A stretch of DNA of 64,000 bases from JACVRM01 sp963817375 (GTDB lineage Bacteria; Actinomycetota; Thermoleophilia; Gaiellales; Gaiellaceae): contig CAWFOB010000005.1 in NCBI GenBank assembly GCA_963817375.1, forward strand, positions 372,001-436,000. The letters run 5' to 3'. The notes under the pieces are model-generated. The model worked only from the letters and a program-made list of their open reading frames with translations, searched no databases and was not told the origin of the DNA. The first letter of the stretch is position 1; every line of letters begins with the position of its first letter. This document shows, piece after piece, positions 41,680 to 51,673 of this stretch. Position numbers and translations under genes: made by a program.

Positions 41680-43510
41680 CTACTCGACGGTGACGGTCTT
41701 CGCCAGGTTGCGCGGCTGGTCGACGTTCAGCCCGCGCAGGCGCGCGATCCGGTAGGCGAGCAGCTGCAGCGGCACCACGGCGAGCACCGCCTGCAGGAAC
41801 GCGGGCGACGTCGGCACGTAGATGACGTCGTCGGCGTGGTGCTGGATGTCCTCGTTGCCGTCGGTCGCGATCGCGATCACGTGCGCGCCGCGCGCGCGCA
41901 CCTCCTGGATGTTCGAGACGATCTTGTCGTAGACGTGGATGTTCGTCGCCACGACGACGACCGGCGTGTCCTCGTCGAGCAGCGCGATCGGGCCGTGCTT
42001 CATCTCGCCGGCCGAGTACGCCTCGGTCGGGATGTACGAGATCTCCTTCAGCTTCAGCGCGCCCTCGAGCGCGACCGGCAGGCCGATGTGGCGGCCGAGG
42101 TAGAGGAAGAACGGCCTGTCGAGGTAGCGCTGGGCGATCTCCTCGATCGGGTGGTCGCCGTCGAGGAACTGCTCGATCTTCTCCGGCAGCTCGTAGACCT
42201 CGTCGAGGATGAAACGGATGCTCGTCCGGCGGCAGCGTCTCGCGCACCTGGCCAGCTTCAGCGCGACCAGGAAGAGCAGCGCGACCTGCGCCGTGAACGT
42301 CTTCGACGCGGCGACGCCGACCTCGAGCCCGCACGCGCGTGTAGAGCGACGAGTCGACCTCGCGCGTGATCTGCGAGCCCATCATGTTCGTGATCGCGAC
42401 CGTGCGCGCGCCGAGCTCCTGGGCGAGCTTCATGCGCGCCGATCGTGTCGCGCGTCTCGCCGGACTGGGAGATGCCGATCACGAGCGTGTCCGGGTCGAG
42501 CACCGGGTTGCGGTAGATCCACTCGGAGGCGATGTCCTGCTCGACCGGGACCCGCGCCCACTCCTCGATCACGTAGCGCCCGACGACGGCCGCGTGGTAC
42601 GCGGTGCCGCACGCGAGGATGACGATGCGGCGGATGTTCGCGAGCTCCTCGTCCGACAGGCCGAGCCCCTCGAGCTCGAGCCGGCCGTGGCGGACGCGGT
42701 CGCCGATCGTCTCCGCGACGGCCTCCGGCTGCTCGTAGATCTCCTTGAGCATGAACGTCTCGTAGCCGCCCTTCTCGGCGCCCTCGTCGTCCCAGTCGAG
42801 CTCGATCAGCTCGCGCTCGACGGGCCGGCCGTCGCGGGCGACGAACTCGGCGCCCGCCGGCGTGATGCGACGATGTCGCCGTCGTCCGGGAACTGGACGT
42901 CGCGCGTCTCGCGCAGGAACGCGGCTGCGTTCGACGCGAGGAACGTCTCGCCCTCGCCGATCCCGACCACGAGCGGCGACTGCAGCCGGGCGCCGACGAG
43001 CACGCCCGGGTGGTCGCGGTGGATCACGACGAAGGCGAAGTGGCCCTCGAGCTCGGCGACCGCGAGGCGCATCGCCTCGAGGAGGTCGCCGTCGTAGTGC
43101 TCCTCGATCAGGTGGGTGACCGTCTCGGCGTCGGTCTCGGACGTGAACATGTGGCCCTTCGCGATCAGCCGCTCGCGCAGCTCGCGGTAGTTCTCGACGA
43201 TGCCGTTGAGGACGATCGCGACCTTGCCCGTCGTCCGCCGGCGAGCGGGTGCGCGTTGCGCTCGGTGACGCCGCCGTGGGTCGCCCAGCGCGTGTGGCCG
43301 AGCCCGGTGCGTCGCTGCGAGCCGTTCTGGGCGGCGGCCGCCTCCTTCAGGTTGGAGAGGTTGCCGACGGCGCGGATGTAGTGGAGCCCGTCGTCCTCGA
43401 GGAGCGCGATCCCGGCGGAGTCGTAGCCGCGGTACTCGAGACGCTCGAGCCCGTGGAGCAGCAGGGCCTTGCACTCACGGCGGCCCGACGTATCCGATGA
43501 TCCCGCACAT
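41680..43510 (-). CDS. glmS: glutamine-fructose-6-phosphate aminotransferase, several frameshifts
   Basis: Makes glucosamine-6-phosphate for peptidoglycan. From ATG 43510 it shows the Ntn nucleophile MCGIIGYVG (Cys2), GLGHTRWATHGGVTERNAHP, NGIVENYRELRERL and TDAETVTHLIEEH. The two SIS domains follow (IVILACGTAYHAAVVGRYVIE, GISQSGETRDTIGA, MKHGPIALLDEDTP), ending LAKTVTVE. About 610 residues. At least six breaks occur, for example GGGCCGCCG for GGGCCGCGCCG after the start and GTCGCATC for GTCGCGATC near 42868. All I tested repair to the family sequence. Confidence 0.9.
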
Positions 43511-43592
43511 TCGAGTCCTCCTGTCGCGGCTGCCGAAGCCTCCCAGAAAGCGCAAAAGCCCGGTTCCGCGAATCCCCGGCGTCGGGGTGATG

Positions 43593-44871
43593 CTAACCGA
43601 GCTCTCGCCGGACGAGATGGGCGATGCTACCACAGAGGTCGCGCGCCTCCTCCTCGTCTCGGCCTCGACCAGCACCCGGACGACGGGCTCCGTGCCCGAC
43701 GGACGAACGAGGATCCGGCCGCCTCCGTCGAGCTTCGCGTTGAGCGCCTCGACCTCCTCCGCGGACGGCCGGCGTGCAGCTCGCGGCGGGCCACGCGGAC
43801 GTTCTCCTTCACCTGCGGATAGCGCGGCATCACGGCCGCCGCCTCGGCCAGCGAGCGGCCGTCGAGCGCGCCGCAGAGGAGCAGCGCTGCGGCCAGGCCG
43901 TCGCCGGTGACGTGGCCGTCGAGGTAGATCAGGTGACCCGACTGCTCGCCGCCGAGCACGCCGCCCTCGCGGTCGCAGCGCGTCGAGGACGTAGCGGTCG
44001 CCGACGTCGGTCGTGACGACGCGGATGCCGTGCTCGTCCATCAGCCGGTGGAAGCCGAGGTTGGTCATCATCGTGACCGCGACGAGGTCGACGCCGAGCG
44101 CGAGCGCGAGCACCGCGAGGATCTGGTCGCCGTCGAGCGGCGCGCCGGCGCTCGTCGACGGCGAGCATGCGGTCGCCGTCGCCGTCGAACGCGACGCCGA
44201 GGTCGAGGCCGTCGCTCTCGCACGCGTCGCGAGAGCAGCGCGAGGTCGGTCGCACCGCAGCCGACGTTGATGTTCGACGCCGTCCGGGTGGTCGGCGACG
44301 GCGACGACCTCGGCGCCGAGCCGCTCGGAACGCCTCCGGGCGCGATCGCCGAGTAGGCGCCGTTCGCGCAGTCGACCGCGATGCGAAGCCCGCTCGAGGT
44401 CGGTGCCGAAGTGCTCGACGACGTGCGTCGACGTAGCTGTCGAGCGCGACCTCGACGCGGTCGATGCTGCCCGGCTCCGTCGCCGGCGGCGCGTCGAGCA
44501 GCGCCTCGATCTCCTCCTCCTGCGCGTCCGAGAGCTTGTGGCCCTGCCCGGTCGAAGAGCTTGACGCCGTTGTACTCGGGCGGGTTGTGGGACGCCGAGA
44601 TGACGACCCCGAGGTCGAGCGCGAGCAGCGCGACCGCCGGCGTCGGCAGCACGCCGCCGAGCACGGCGTTCCCGCCGGCGGCGACGACGCCGCGAGCGAA
44701 CGCCTCCTCGAGCTCGGGGCCGGACCCACGCGTGTCGCGGCCGACGAAGACGCGACCGCCGCCCGGACCAGCGGCGTCACGGCGCTGCCCGAGCTGCTCG
44801 ACCAGCTCAGGCGTGAGCGTCTCGCCGACGACGCCGCGAACGCCGTCGGTTCCGAAGTACCTACGGCTCAC
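43593..44871 (-). CDS. glmM: phosphoglucosamine mutase, several frameshifts
   Basis: Converts glucosamine-6-P to glucosamine-1-P, the step after GlmS. From GTG 44871 (VSRRYFGTDGVRGVVGETL) it shows the phosphoserine loop VVISASHNPPEYNGVKLFD, FDGDGDRMLAVD, LGGEQSGHLI and the phosphate-binding RPSGTEPVVRVLVEAET, ending HLVRRELG. About 430 residues. Breaks are numerous; CTGCGACCGC should read CTGCGCGACCGC. It lies between glmS and rpsI on the same strand. Confidence 0.9.
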
Positions 44872-44917
44872 GGGCCGGCGGAGCCCTACTAACCATCTCG
44901 CGCAGCGAGATGGCCGG

Positions 44918-45316
44918 CTAGCGCTTGCGAGAACTGCGGCGCCTTGCGCGCCTTGTGCAGGCCGGCCTTCTTGCGCTCGACCATGCGGGCGTCGCGGGTC
45001 AGGAAGCCCTCGCGCTTGAGCATGACGCGCAGCTCCGGATCGGCCTCGACGAGCGCACGGGCGATGCCGTGCCGGACGGCACCCGCCTGGCCGCTCGGCC
45101 CGCCGCCGTGCACGCGCACGCGCAGGTCGTAGGTTCCCTCCAGCCCGGCCATCTTGAACGGGGCCATGACCGTGCGTCCGGTGCGTCACGCGCGGGAAGT
45201 AGTCCTCGACGGTGCGGCCGTTGACCCAGGTGTCGCCGTCGCCGGGCCGCAGGATCACGCGCGCGACCGAGGTCTTGCGCTTGCCGGTGCCGAGGTACTG
45301 CGCGGTGCTGGGACAT
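44918..45316 (-). CDS. rpsI: 30S ribosomal protein S9, three frameshifts
   Basis: From ATG 45316 the restored protein of about 135 residues reads MSQHRAQYLGTGKRKTSVAR, VNGRTVEDYFPR, GGGPSGQAGAVRHGIARAL, FLTRDARMVERKKAG and ends KARKAPQFSRKR at TAG 44918. The C-terminal Arg-Lys-Arg is the universal S9 tail that contacts P-site tRNA. Repairs: CACCGCGCAG to CACCGCGCGCAG, ACGCACG to ACGCGCACG, and TCGCAAG to TCGCGCAAG. These in-frame fixes in an essential gene are the best proof of sequence error. It starts directly after rplM. Confidence 0.93.
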
Positions 45317-45751
45317 CTAGTTCCTGACCTCCAGAGGTTGTGGCGACTGCGCCTCGTGCGGATGCTCCGGCCCGGCGTAGACCTTCAGCTTGCCGAGCTG
45401 CGCACGGCCGAGGCGGTTGCGCGGGAGCATGCCCTTGACCGCCTTGCGGATGACCTCGGTCGGGCGGCGCTCGAGCTGCTCGCGCAGCGTCCGCGACTGG
45501 AGCCCGCCGGGGTAGCCGGAGTGGCGGTGGAACATCTTCTGGTCGAGCTTCTGGCCGGTGACCGAGATCTTCTCGGCGTTCACGACGACCACGAAGTCAC
45601 CGGTGTCGACGTGCGGCGTGTACTCGGGCTTGCGCTTGCCGCGCAGGGTGTCCGCGATCTGCGTCGCGAGACGGCCGAGGGTCTGCCCCTCGGCGTCGAC
45701 GACGTACCAGTGGCGCTCGACGTCGCCCGGCTTTGCATTCCAAGTCTTCAT
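45317..45751 (-). CDS. rplM: 50S ribosomal protein L13
   Basis: The 144-residue protein shows WYVVDAEGQTLGRLATQIAD, LRGKRKPEYTPHVDTGDFVVVVNAEKI, HSGYPGGLQ and VKGMLPRNRLGRAQLGKLKVYAG, the full L13 signature. Its stop abuts the rpsI start, the usual rplM-rpsI operon. It is the first gene of that unit and follows the MFS stop by 51 bp. Confidence 0.96.
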   Translation of the reverse strand: MKTWNAKPGDVERHWYVVDAEGQTLGRLATQIADTLRGKRKPEYTPHVDTGDFVVVVNAEKISVTGQKLDQKMFHRHSGYPGGLQSRTLREQLERRPTEVIRKAVKGMLPRNRLGRAQLGKLKVYAGPEHPHEAQSPQPLEVRN

Positions 45752-45802
45752 TGCACAGAAAAGAGCGGACCACGAGTCCGCCGGCGGCCGATTGTAGCAG
45801 CG

Positions 45803-47012
45803 CTACGCGGGTTCCAGGGTCGGCGCGGGCTCGCGCCGGAAGACCAGCAGCACGAGCGCCGGGACGACCGCCATCAGCGTCCCGCCGACCGCCAGGCCGA
45901 CCGTGCCGAGGCCGGTGAACGCAGCCCCACCGACGAGCACGAGCACGGCCGCGGTCATCGACGCGACGAGGTCGGAGAAGCCGATCAGCCGCCCGCGCTC
46001 GTTCACGCCCGCGAGCGTCGACCAGCTCTGCCGTGGCCGCCACGTACGAGAAGCTCCAGCCCAGCCCGAGGCCGAACAGCGCCACCGACATGCCGACGAT
46101 GGAGTCGAGCCACACGAGTGCGAGCGTGGAGGCGGCCATGAGCGTGAGCCCGGCGGTGATCGCACGCTGCCGGCCCATGCGGTCGACGAGGTCGCCGACG
46201 ACGATGACGAGCCCGAACATGCCGACGATGTGCGCGCTGATGATCCGGAAGACCTCGCCCTGCGCGTGCCCGTGGTCGATTGCGACGTAGCCGGAGAGGT
46301 TCATCACCGAGGCCATCACGGCGAAGCTGGTCACGGCCGCGAGCAGGGCGAGCGGGACGCCCGGCCGGCGGAGGATCTCCTTCAGCGGCGAGGCGGCAAC
46401 CGTCGAGTCGCCGTGCTGCCTGGCGATCGTCGAGGGATCGGGCCGCACGAAGAACGCGATCACGAGCCCCGCCACGAGGAACGCCCCGGCCGCAAGCCAC
46501 GGTACGACGAGGTCGTCGGCGGTCAGGTGCTTGCCGGCGAACATGGGGCCGAAGACGAACGGCCCGAGCACCGCGCCGATGACCGAGCCGAACAGGACGT
46601 ACGACATCCCGCGCGCCCGGCGGTCGGGCGGGTACATCTCGGCCGCGGCCGCCCGCGACAGCTGGACGACGCCGCCGCAGCCGCCCGCGAGCGCCAGGCC
46701 CGGCAGGACGAGCGTCCACGTGCCGACCGCGCAGCCCGCCGCCGTGATCGTGCAGCCCACGATGCCGGCGAGGAAGCCGAGGCGGATGATCGGCATCCGG
46801 CCGTAGCGGTCCATCGCCCGGCCGGCCGGGCCTGCGGCCAGCGCGGCCGAGACGAGGAAGATCGCCGGGCCGAGCCCGAGGATCCCCTTCACCCCGGTGA
46901 CGAGGACGAGCGTCACCGTCGCGACCGCGACGGACAGCTGGAACATTCCCGACAGGCAGACGAGCCCGGATGCGAGCAGCACGACGTTGCGGCGAACCGG
47001 GTACTCGCTCAC
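45803..47012 (-). CDS. MFS transporter, 12-helix type, one frameshift
   Basis: From GTG 47012 (VSEYPVRRNVVLLASG) about 403 residues with 12 helices: GPAGRAMDRYGRMPIIRLGFLAG (motif A), GGCGGVVQLSRAAAAEMYPPDRRARGMSYV, LVDRMGRQRAITAGLTLMAAS and WSFSYVAATAELVDALAG. Near 46018 GACGCTCG should read GACGCGCTCG. The substrate is unknown; the second motif-A region resembles sugar/drug exporters. GTGA overlaps the UDG-like stop, so translation is coupled. Confidence 0.85.
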
Positions 47013-47527
47013 CGGAGCACTTCTACCAGCCCCTCCCGGAACGCCTGGGCGCCGCCGTGCGAGGGATGGCGGATGCCGGGCAGCCCGAGCGCACGCTCCG
47101 CGACGCGGCCGACCGGGACGACGCGGCGCCCCCGGGCCAGCTCGGCGACGAACCGGGCGCCCGCTTCGACCTCGCCGCGCGTGGGCGGCCGGTTCGACGC
47201 GGGCCGGCCTGCCCGGTGCGGGTGCGTCGGGACGGCGTTCCACAGCAGCACGTCGTCATCGGCGCCGAGCTCGGCGAGCACACGGTGGACGATGGTCGCG
47301 GTCGCCTCGGCCGGACCGTGACCGGTCAGCTGGCGCTCGGACGTGAACGGCAGGCCCGAGATGCGCGCGCCGCGGTAGCCGGCGGCCTCGCCGACGAGCA
47401 GCACGCGGGCGCCGGCGCGGGACGAGAGGTACCGTCGCAGGCGACGGCACCGGGCGTCGGCGCCCCGCCCGTCGCGGTAGAAGTTGAAGGTCTCGCCGAT
47501 CCGCGCCGCTGCCAGTCTCGTGACCAT
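47009..47527 (-). CDS. uracil-DNA glycosylase superfamily protein
   Basis: About 172 residues from ATG 47527 (47536 is also possible). Motifs are LLVGEAAGYRGARISGLPFTSERQL, a WNAVPTHPHRAG-type motif, NRPPTRGEVEAGARFV, VPVGRVAERALG and IRHPSHGG, matching the UDG-fold family whose members excise uracil from DNA. Exact class is unclear. The start overlaps the start of the divergent PLD gene within ATGTCCGACAT, so both genes must share one control region. Confidence 0.82.
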   Translation of the reverse strand: MVTRLAAARIGETFNFYRDGRGADARCRRLRRYLSSRAGARVLLVGEAAGYRGARISGLPFTSERQLTGHGPAEATATIVHRVLAELGADDDVLLWNAVPTHPHRAGRPASNRPPTRGEVEAGARFVAELARGRRVVPVGRVAERALGLPGIRHPSHGGAQAFREGLVEVLR

Positions 47528-48623
47528 GTCCGACATCGACGTTCGCACTCTGACGGACGGCGGCCAGACGGCCGAGACCGTCGCGGGCTGGATCGCGGAG
47601 TTCATCCGCGGCGCGCAGCGGACGCTCGACCTCGCGCAGTACGACTTCCACCTCGGGGCGATGACGGCGCCCATCGTCGCGGCCGCGTTCGCAGACGCCG
47701 TCGCGCGCGGGGTCGCGATCCGCATCGTCTACGACGTCGACAGCGCCATCCCGGTGCCCGTCCCGCCGCCGCCCGAGCCCGACACGCGCTTCATCGCGTC
47801 GCTCGGCGTCCAGTCGCGCGCGGTCGCCGGCATCCCCGACCTGATGCACCACAAGTACGTCGTCCGCGACGGCGCGACCGTCTGGACGGGGTCGCTGAAC
47901 TGGACGGACGACTCGTTCTCACGCCAGGAGAACATCGTCGCGATCGTGCAATCGGAGCTGCTCGCGCGCGCCTTCACACTCAACTTCGACGAGCTCTGGA
48001 CGAAGGACGCGGTCGCGCAGACGGGCAGGGTCGAGCCGCGCAAGGTCGAGATCGGCGCCGCTGAGGTGCGGCCCTGGTTCACGCCCGGGTACGGCGAGGA
48101 GATCGCGCACCGGATCGCGCGGGCGGTCGGGAAGGCGAAGCGCCGCGTCCGGCTGCTCTCACCGGTGCTGACGAGCGGCCCCGTGCTGGGGACGCTGGCC
48201 GAGGCCGCGTCCGAGAACCGCGTCGACCTGGCCGGGTGCCTCGACGCCACCCAGATGCAGGACGTGCTCAAGCAATGGGGGGCAACCGGCTCGGTGACCT
48301 GGAAGCTGCCGCTCCTGCTCGCGGTCGTCCCGGGCCGGTTCTCCGGCAAGGCGTCGACGCCGTGGAACCGCTCGGGCAGCCCGCACGACTTCATGCACGC
48401 GAAGGTGCTCGTCGCCGACGACACCGTGTTCCTCGGGAGCTACAACCTCTCGCGCTCGGGCGAGATGAACGCCGAGAACGTGCTCGAGATCGAGGACGCC
48501 GGGCTCGCCGAGCGGATGGCCGCCTTCGCCGACGAGGTGCGGGCGAGCTACCCGGCGATGACGCTGCAGTTCCTCAGCCGTCCCAGGAAACCAGGTCGTC
48601 GAGGGGGACGCGGCGGCGCGTGA
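47526..48623 (+). CDS. phospholipase D-family protein with two HKD motifs
   Basis: The 365-residue protein from ATG 47526 has two PLD half-sites: LMHHKYVVRDGATVWTGSLNWT and FMHAKVLVADDTVFLGSYNLSRSG, each H-x-K-x4-D followed by GS-x-N. Family members include nucleases (Nuc, BfiI-like) and cardiolipin synthases. No membrane helix is seen, so a cytoplasmic nuclease or phosphodiesterase is likely. It shares its start region with the UDG-like gene, which may suggest DNA repair; this is inference. It overlaps the nitroreductase end by 50 bp. Confidence 0.85.
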   Translation: MSDIDVRTLTDGGQTAETVAGWIAEFIRGAQRTLDLAQYDFHLGAMTAPIVAAAFADAVARGVAIRIVYDVDSAIPVPVPPPPEPDTRFIASLGVQSRAVAGIPDLMHHKYVVRDGATVWTGSLNWTDDSFSRQENIVAIVQSELLARAFTLNFDELWTKDAVAQTGRVEPRKVEIGAAEVRPWFTPGYGEEIAHRIARAVGKAKRRVRLLSPVLTSGPVLGTLAEAASENRVDLAGCLDATQMQDVLKQWGATGSVTWKLPLLLAVVPGRFSGKASTPWNRSGSPHDFMHAKVLVADDTVFLGSYNLSRSGEMNAENVLEIEDAGLAERMAAFADEVRASYPAMTLQFLSRPRKPGRRGGRGGA

Positions 48624-49176
48624 GCCGACTGCTCTGCACGGCGTCGTCGCCCTGGCCGGAAGGGTGGCCGATGGTCAGGACGCAGACGAAGTGGACGTCC
48701 TCCGGCATGCCGACGAGCTCCCGTAGCGCCGGGACGTCCTCGGGCAGGACGCCGAAGACGCCGGTGACGAGGCCCTCGTCGAGCGCGGCCAGCTGGACGA
48801 GCATGAAGAGCGCGCCGGCGTCCACGTACCAGTAGGGCGCGGGCCAGCCGATCTCCTCGCCGTCGGACAGCTTGTCCGGCTGCCGGTACCGCTCGTGGTA
48901 GCTCTCCTCGCGGACGCCGACGACCACGTGGACCGGCGCCGCGGAGATCCAGCGCTCGAGCCCGGCCGCCGCGTACTCGTCCTCGCCGGCGAGCTGACCG
49001 ATCGCCTGCCGCGTGGCCGGCGCGGTGACGACGTAGAGGCGATGTCCCTGGCTGAACCCTGCGCTCGGCGCGTGCCGGACCGTGCCGACGATCCGCTCGA
49101 CCGTCTCGCGCGGGACGGGCTCGTCCGAGTACGAGCGCACCATGCGGCGGCGGCGCAGGAGCTCGCGGAACTCCAT
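48574..49176 (-). CDS. nitroreductase-family flavoprotein
   Basis: The 200-residue protein from ATG 49176 (MEFRELLRRRRMVRSYSDEPV) shows the FMN phosphate residues RRRRMVRSY, TVRHAPSAGFSQGHRL, VDAGALFMLVQLAALDEGLVTGVFG and the late FVCVLTIGHPSG segment. Nitroreductases reduce quinones, nitro groups or flavin-linked substrates with NAD(P)H. No partner is evident. It is divergent from the DedA gene. Confidence 0.87.
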   Translation of the reverse strand: MEFRELLRRRRMVRSYSDEPVPRETVERIVGTVRHAPSAGFSQGHRLYVVTAPATRQAIGQLAGEDEYAAAGLERWISAAPVHVVVGVREESYHERYRQPDKLSDGEEIGWPAPYWYVDAGALFMLVQLAALDEGLVTGVFGVLPEDVPALRELVGMPEDVHFVCVLTIGHPSGQGDDAVQSSRLTRRRVPLDDLVSWDG

Positions 49177-49205
49177 GGTCGCGACCCTACCCGTACGCTC
49201 CGCGC

Positions 49206-50048
49206 GTGAAGCTCGTCCCAACGCTCCTCGCGGGCGCAGCGCTCGTCGCGGCCGGCGTGCTTGCCTGGAAGCGGCGTTGGGTGTTGGCCGGCGTCGCCGT
49301 CGTCGCGGCGGCCGGGCTCGCCGTCTTCGCCAGCGTCGAGCTGCCGAGCGTCGAGACGATCCTCACCGACCTCGGCTCGCGGCTCGGCAACTGGACGTAT
49401 CTCCTCGTCGGCGTGCTCGCCTTCCTGGAGACGTCGGCGTTCGTCGGGCTGATCGCGCCGGGCGAGGTCGCCGTCGTGTTCGGCGGCTTCGTGGCCGGGC
49501 AGGGTGCGATCAACGCGGTCGTGCTCTGGCTGATCGTCTGGTTCTGCGCTGCGGCCGGCGACTCGACCGGCTACGTGCTCGGGCGGAAGCTCGGCCGGAG
49601 CTGGGCGCTGCGCTACGGCGAGCGCGTCGGCGTGACCGCCGGCCGCTTCGACGCGGTCGAGCGCTTCTTCCTGCGCCACGGCGGCAAGACGATCCTGATC
49701 GGCCGCTTCATCGGCTTCTTCCGCTCGCTCGGCCCGTTCGTGGCCGGCAGCGCGCGCGTCCCGTACGGCCGCTTTCTCGCCGCCTCGGTCACAGGCGCCG
49801 GGCTCTGGAGCGCCGTGTTCGTCGGCCTCGGCTACGTCTTCTACAGGAGCTTCCACCGCGCGTTGCACTACGTGCAGCAGGGGAACACGGTGTTCGGTGC
49901 CCTCGTCGTTCTCGCGGCGGCCGGCTACGGCCTCTACCGGCTCTGGCATAGCCCGGACGCCCGGGCACGCGTCCGCAAGCTGCTCGGCCGCATCATCGGC
50001 CGCGAGGACATGGAGGACATGGAGGCGCTGCGCGACCGCGATCCCTGA
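49206..50048 (+). CDS. DedA/SNARE-associated membrane protein
   Basis: The 280-residue protein from GTG 49206 has two extra N-terminal helices and then the DedA core: FLETSAFVGLIAPGEVAVVFGGFVA, CAAAGDSTGYVLGRKLGRSW, FFLRHGGKTILIGRFIGFFRSLGPFVAGSARVPYGRFL, ending with another helix and an acidic tail. The E-x-PGE-type motif and the Gly-Arg-Phe motif are typical. Members move or maintain undecaprenyl phosphate or phospholipids across the membrane. Confidence 0.88.
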   Translation: MKLVPTLLAGAALVAAGVLAWKRRWVLAGVAVVAAAGLAVFASVELPSVETILTDLGSRLGNWTYLLVGVLAFLETSAFVGLIAPGEVAVVFGGFVAGQGAINAVVLWLIVWFCAAAGDSTGYVLGRKLGRSWALRYGERVGVTAGRFDAVERFFLRHGGKTILIGRFIGFFRSLGPFVAGSARVPYGRFLAASVTGAGLWSAVFVGLGYVFYRSFHRALHYVQQGNTVFGALVVLAAAGYGLYRLWHSPDARARVRKLLGRIIGREDMEDMEALRDRDP

Positions 50049-50093
50049 TCCGAAAAGCAGCCGCGGCCGCCGCCGGGAAACCCGACTAGCGGC

Positions 50094-51672
50094 TTACTCC
50101 CACTCGATCGTCGCGGGCGGCTTCGACGAAAGGTCCAGGCAAACCCTGTTGACCGTTGCAACCTCGTTGATGATCCGGCTCGAGATCGTCTCGAGCAGGT
50201 CGTAGGGCAGGCGCGCCCAGTCGGCGGTCATCGCGTCCTCCGACGTGACGGCGCGGATGACGATCGGGTACGCGTACGTGCGCTCGTCGCCCTGCACGCC
50301 GACCGAGCGGATCGCCGGCAGCACCGCGAAGCTCTGCCACAGGTCGCGGTACAGGCCGACGCGGCGGATCTCCTCCTGCAGGATCGCGTCCGCCTCGCGC
50401 AGCGTCTCGAGGCGCTCCTCGGTGACGTCGCCGATGATCCGGATCGCCAGCCCCGGGCCGGGAAACGGCTGCCGCCAGACCATGCGCTCGGGCAGGCCGA
50501 GCTCCTCGCCGACGCGGCGCACCTCGTCCTTGAACAGGAGGCGCAGCGGCTCGACCAGGTCGAGGTCCATCTCCTCCGGCAGCCCGCCGACGTTGTGGTG
50601 CGACTTGATCGTCGCCGCCGTGCCGGCCTGGACGCCGCCGAGCCCACCCGACTCGATCACGTCCGAGTAGAGCGTGCCCTGCACCAGGAAGCGCACGTCG
50701 CCGAGGCGCTTCGCCTCGGCCTCGAACACGCGGATGAACTCCTCACCGATCGCGCGGCGCTTGTCCTCCGGGTCGGTCACGCCCTCGAGCCGGGCCAGGA
50801 AGCGCTCCTTCGCGTCCACGTGGACGAGCGGGACGTGGAAGTGGCCGCCGAAGGTCTCGACCACCTGCGGGGCCTCGTCCTTGCGCAGCAGCCCGTGGTC
50901 GACGAACACGCACGTGAGCTGGTCGCCGATCGCCTTGTGCACGAGCAGCGCTGCGACGGCCGAGTCGACGCCGCCGGAGAGCCCGCAGATCACCTTCGCC
51001 GAGCCGACCTGCGCGCGGATGCGCTCGACCTGCTCCTCGATGACCGCGGCTGGCGTCCAGGTCGCGTCGCGCCTTGGCGACCTCGTAGAGGAAGTTCTTC
51101 AGGAGCTCGGTGCCGTGCTCGGTGTGCAGCACCTCGGGATGGAACTGAACGCCGTAGAGGCCGCGCTCCGCCGCCTCGAATGCCGCGATCGGCGTCGACG
51201 GCGAGCCGGCCGTCACCGTCGCGCCCTCCGGCGGCGCGGTGACCGAGTCGCGGTGGCTCATCCAGACGGTCTCCTCCGGGGGCAGCCCGGCGAAGAGCGC
51301 GCCGCCGGTCGCCCGCAGCTCGGTGCGCCCGAACTCCGACGCACCCGTGCGCTCGACGGCTCCGCCGAGGTCGAGCGCCATGAGCTGCATGCCGTAGCAG
51401 ATGCCGAGCGTCGGCACGCCCAGCTCGTAGAGCGCCGGGTCGATCCTCGGCGCGCCGTCCGCGTAGACCGAGGCCGGGCCGCCGCTGAGCACGAGCGCGC
51501 GCGGCCGGCGCGCGCGCACCGCCTCGACACCCGTCGCGAAGGGGACGAGCTCCGAGTAGACGCGGCACTCGCGGATGCGGCGCGCGATCAGCTGGGAGTA
51601 CTGGCCGCCGAGGTCGATGACGAGGACCGGGCGTTCCTCGACGCCGTCGCGCGCCTCCTCGAGCGGTGCCAC
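50094..51672 (-). CDS. guaA: GMP synthase (glutamine-hydrolysing), one frameshift
   Basis: Last step of GMP synthesis. The N-terminal class I amidotransferase shows VLVIDLGGQYSQLIARRIRE, GVPTLGICYGMQL (Cys nucleophile) and YGVQFHPEVLHTEHG. The ATP-PPase follows (VICGLSGGVDSAVAALLVHKAIG), and then FLVQGTLYSDVIESG and KPPATIEWE at the C-terminus. About 526 residues. Near 51065 GGCGCGACGCGACC should read GGCGCGCGACGCGACC, giving AKARDATWTPAAVIEEQ. It starts 2 bp after the guaB stop, forming a guaB-guaA operon. Confidence 0.94.
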
Positions 51673-51673
51673 C

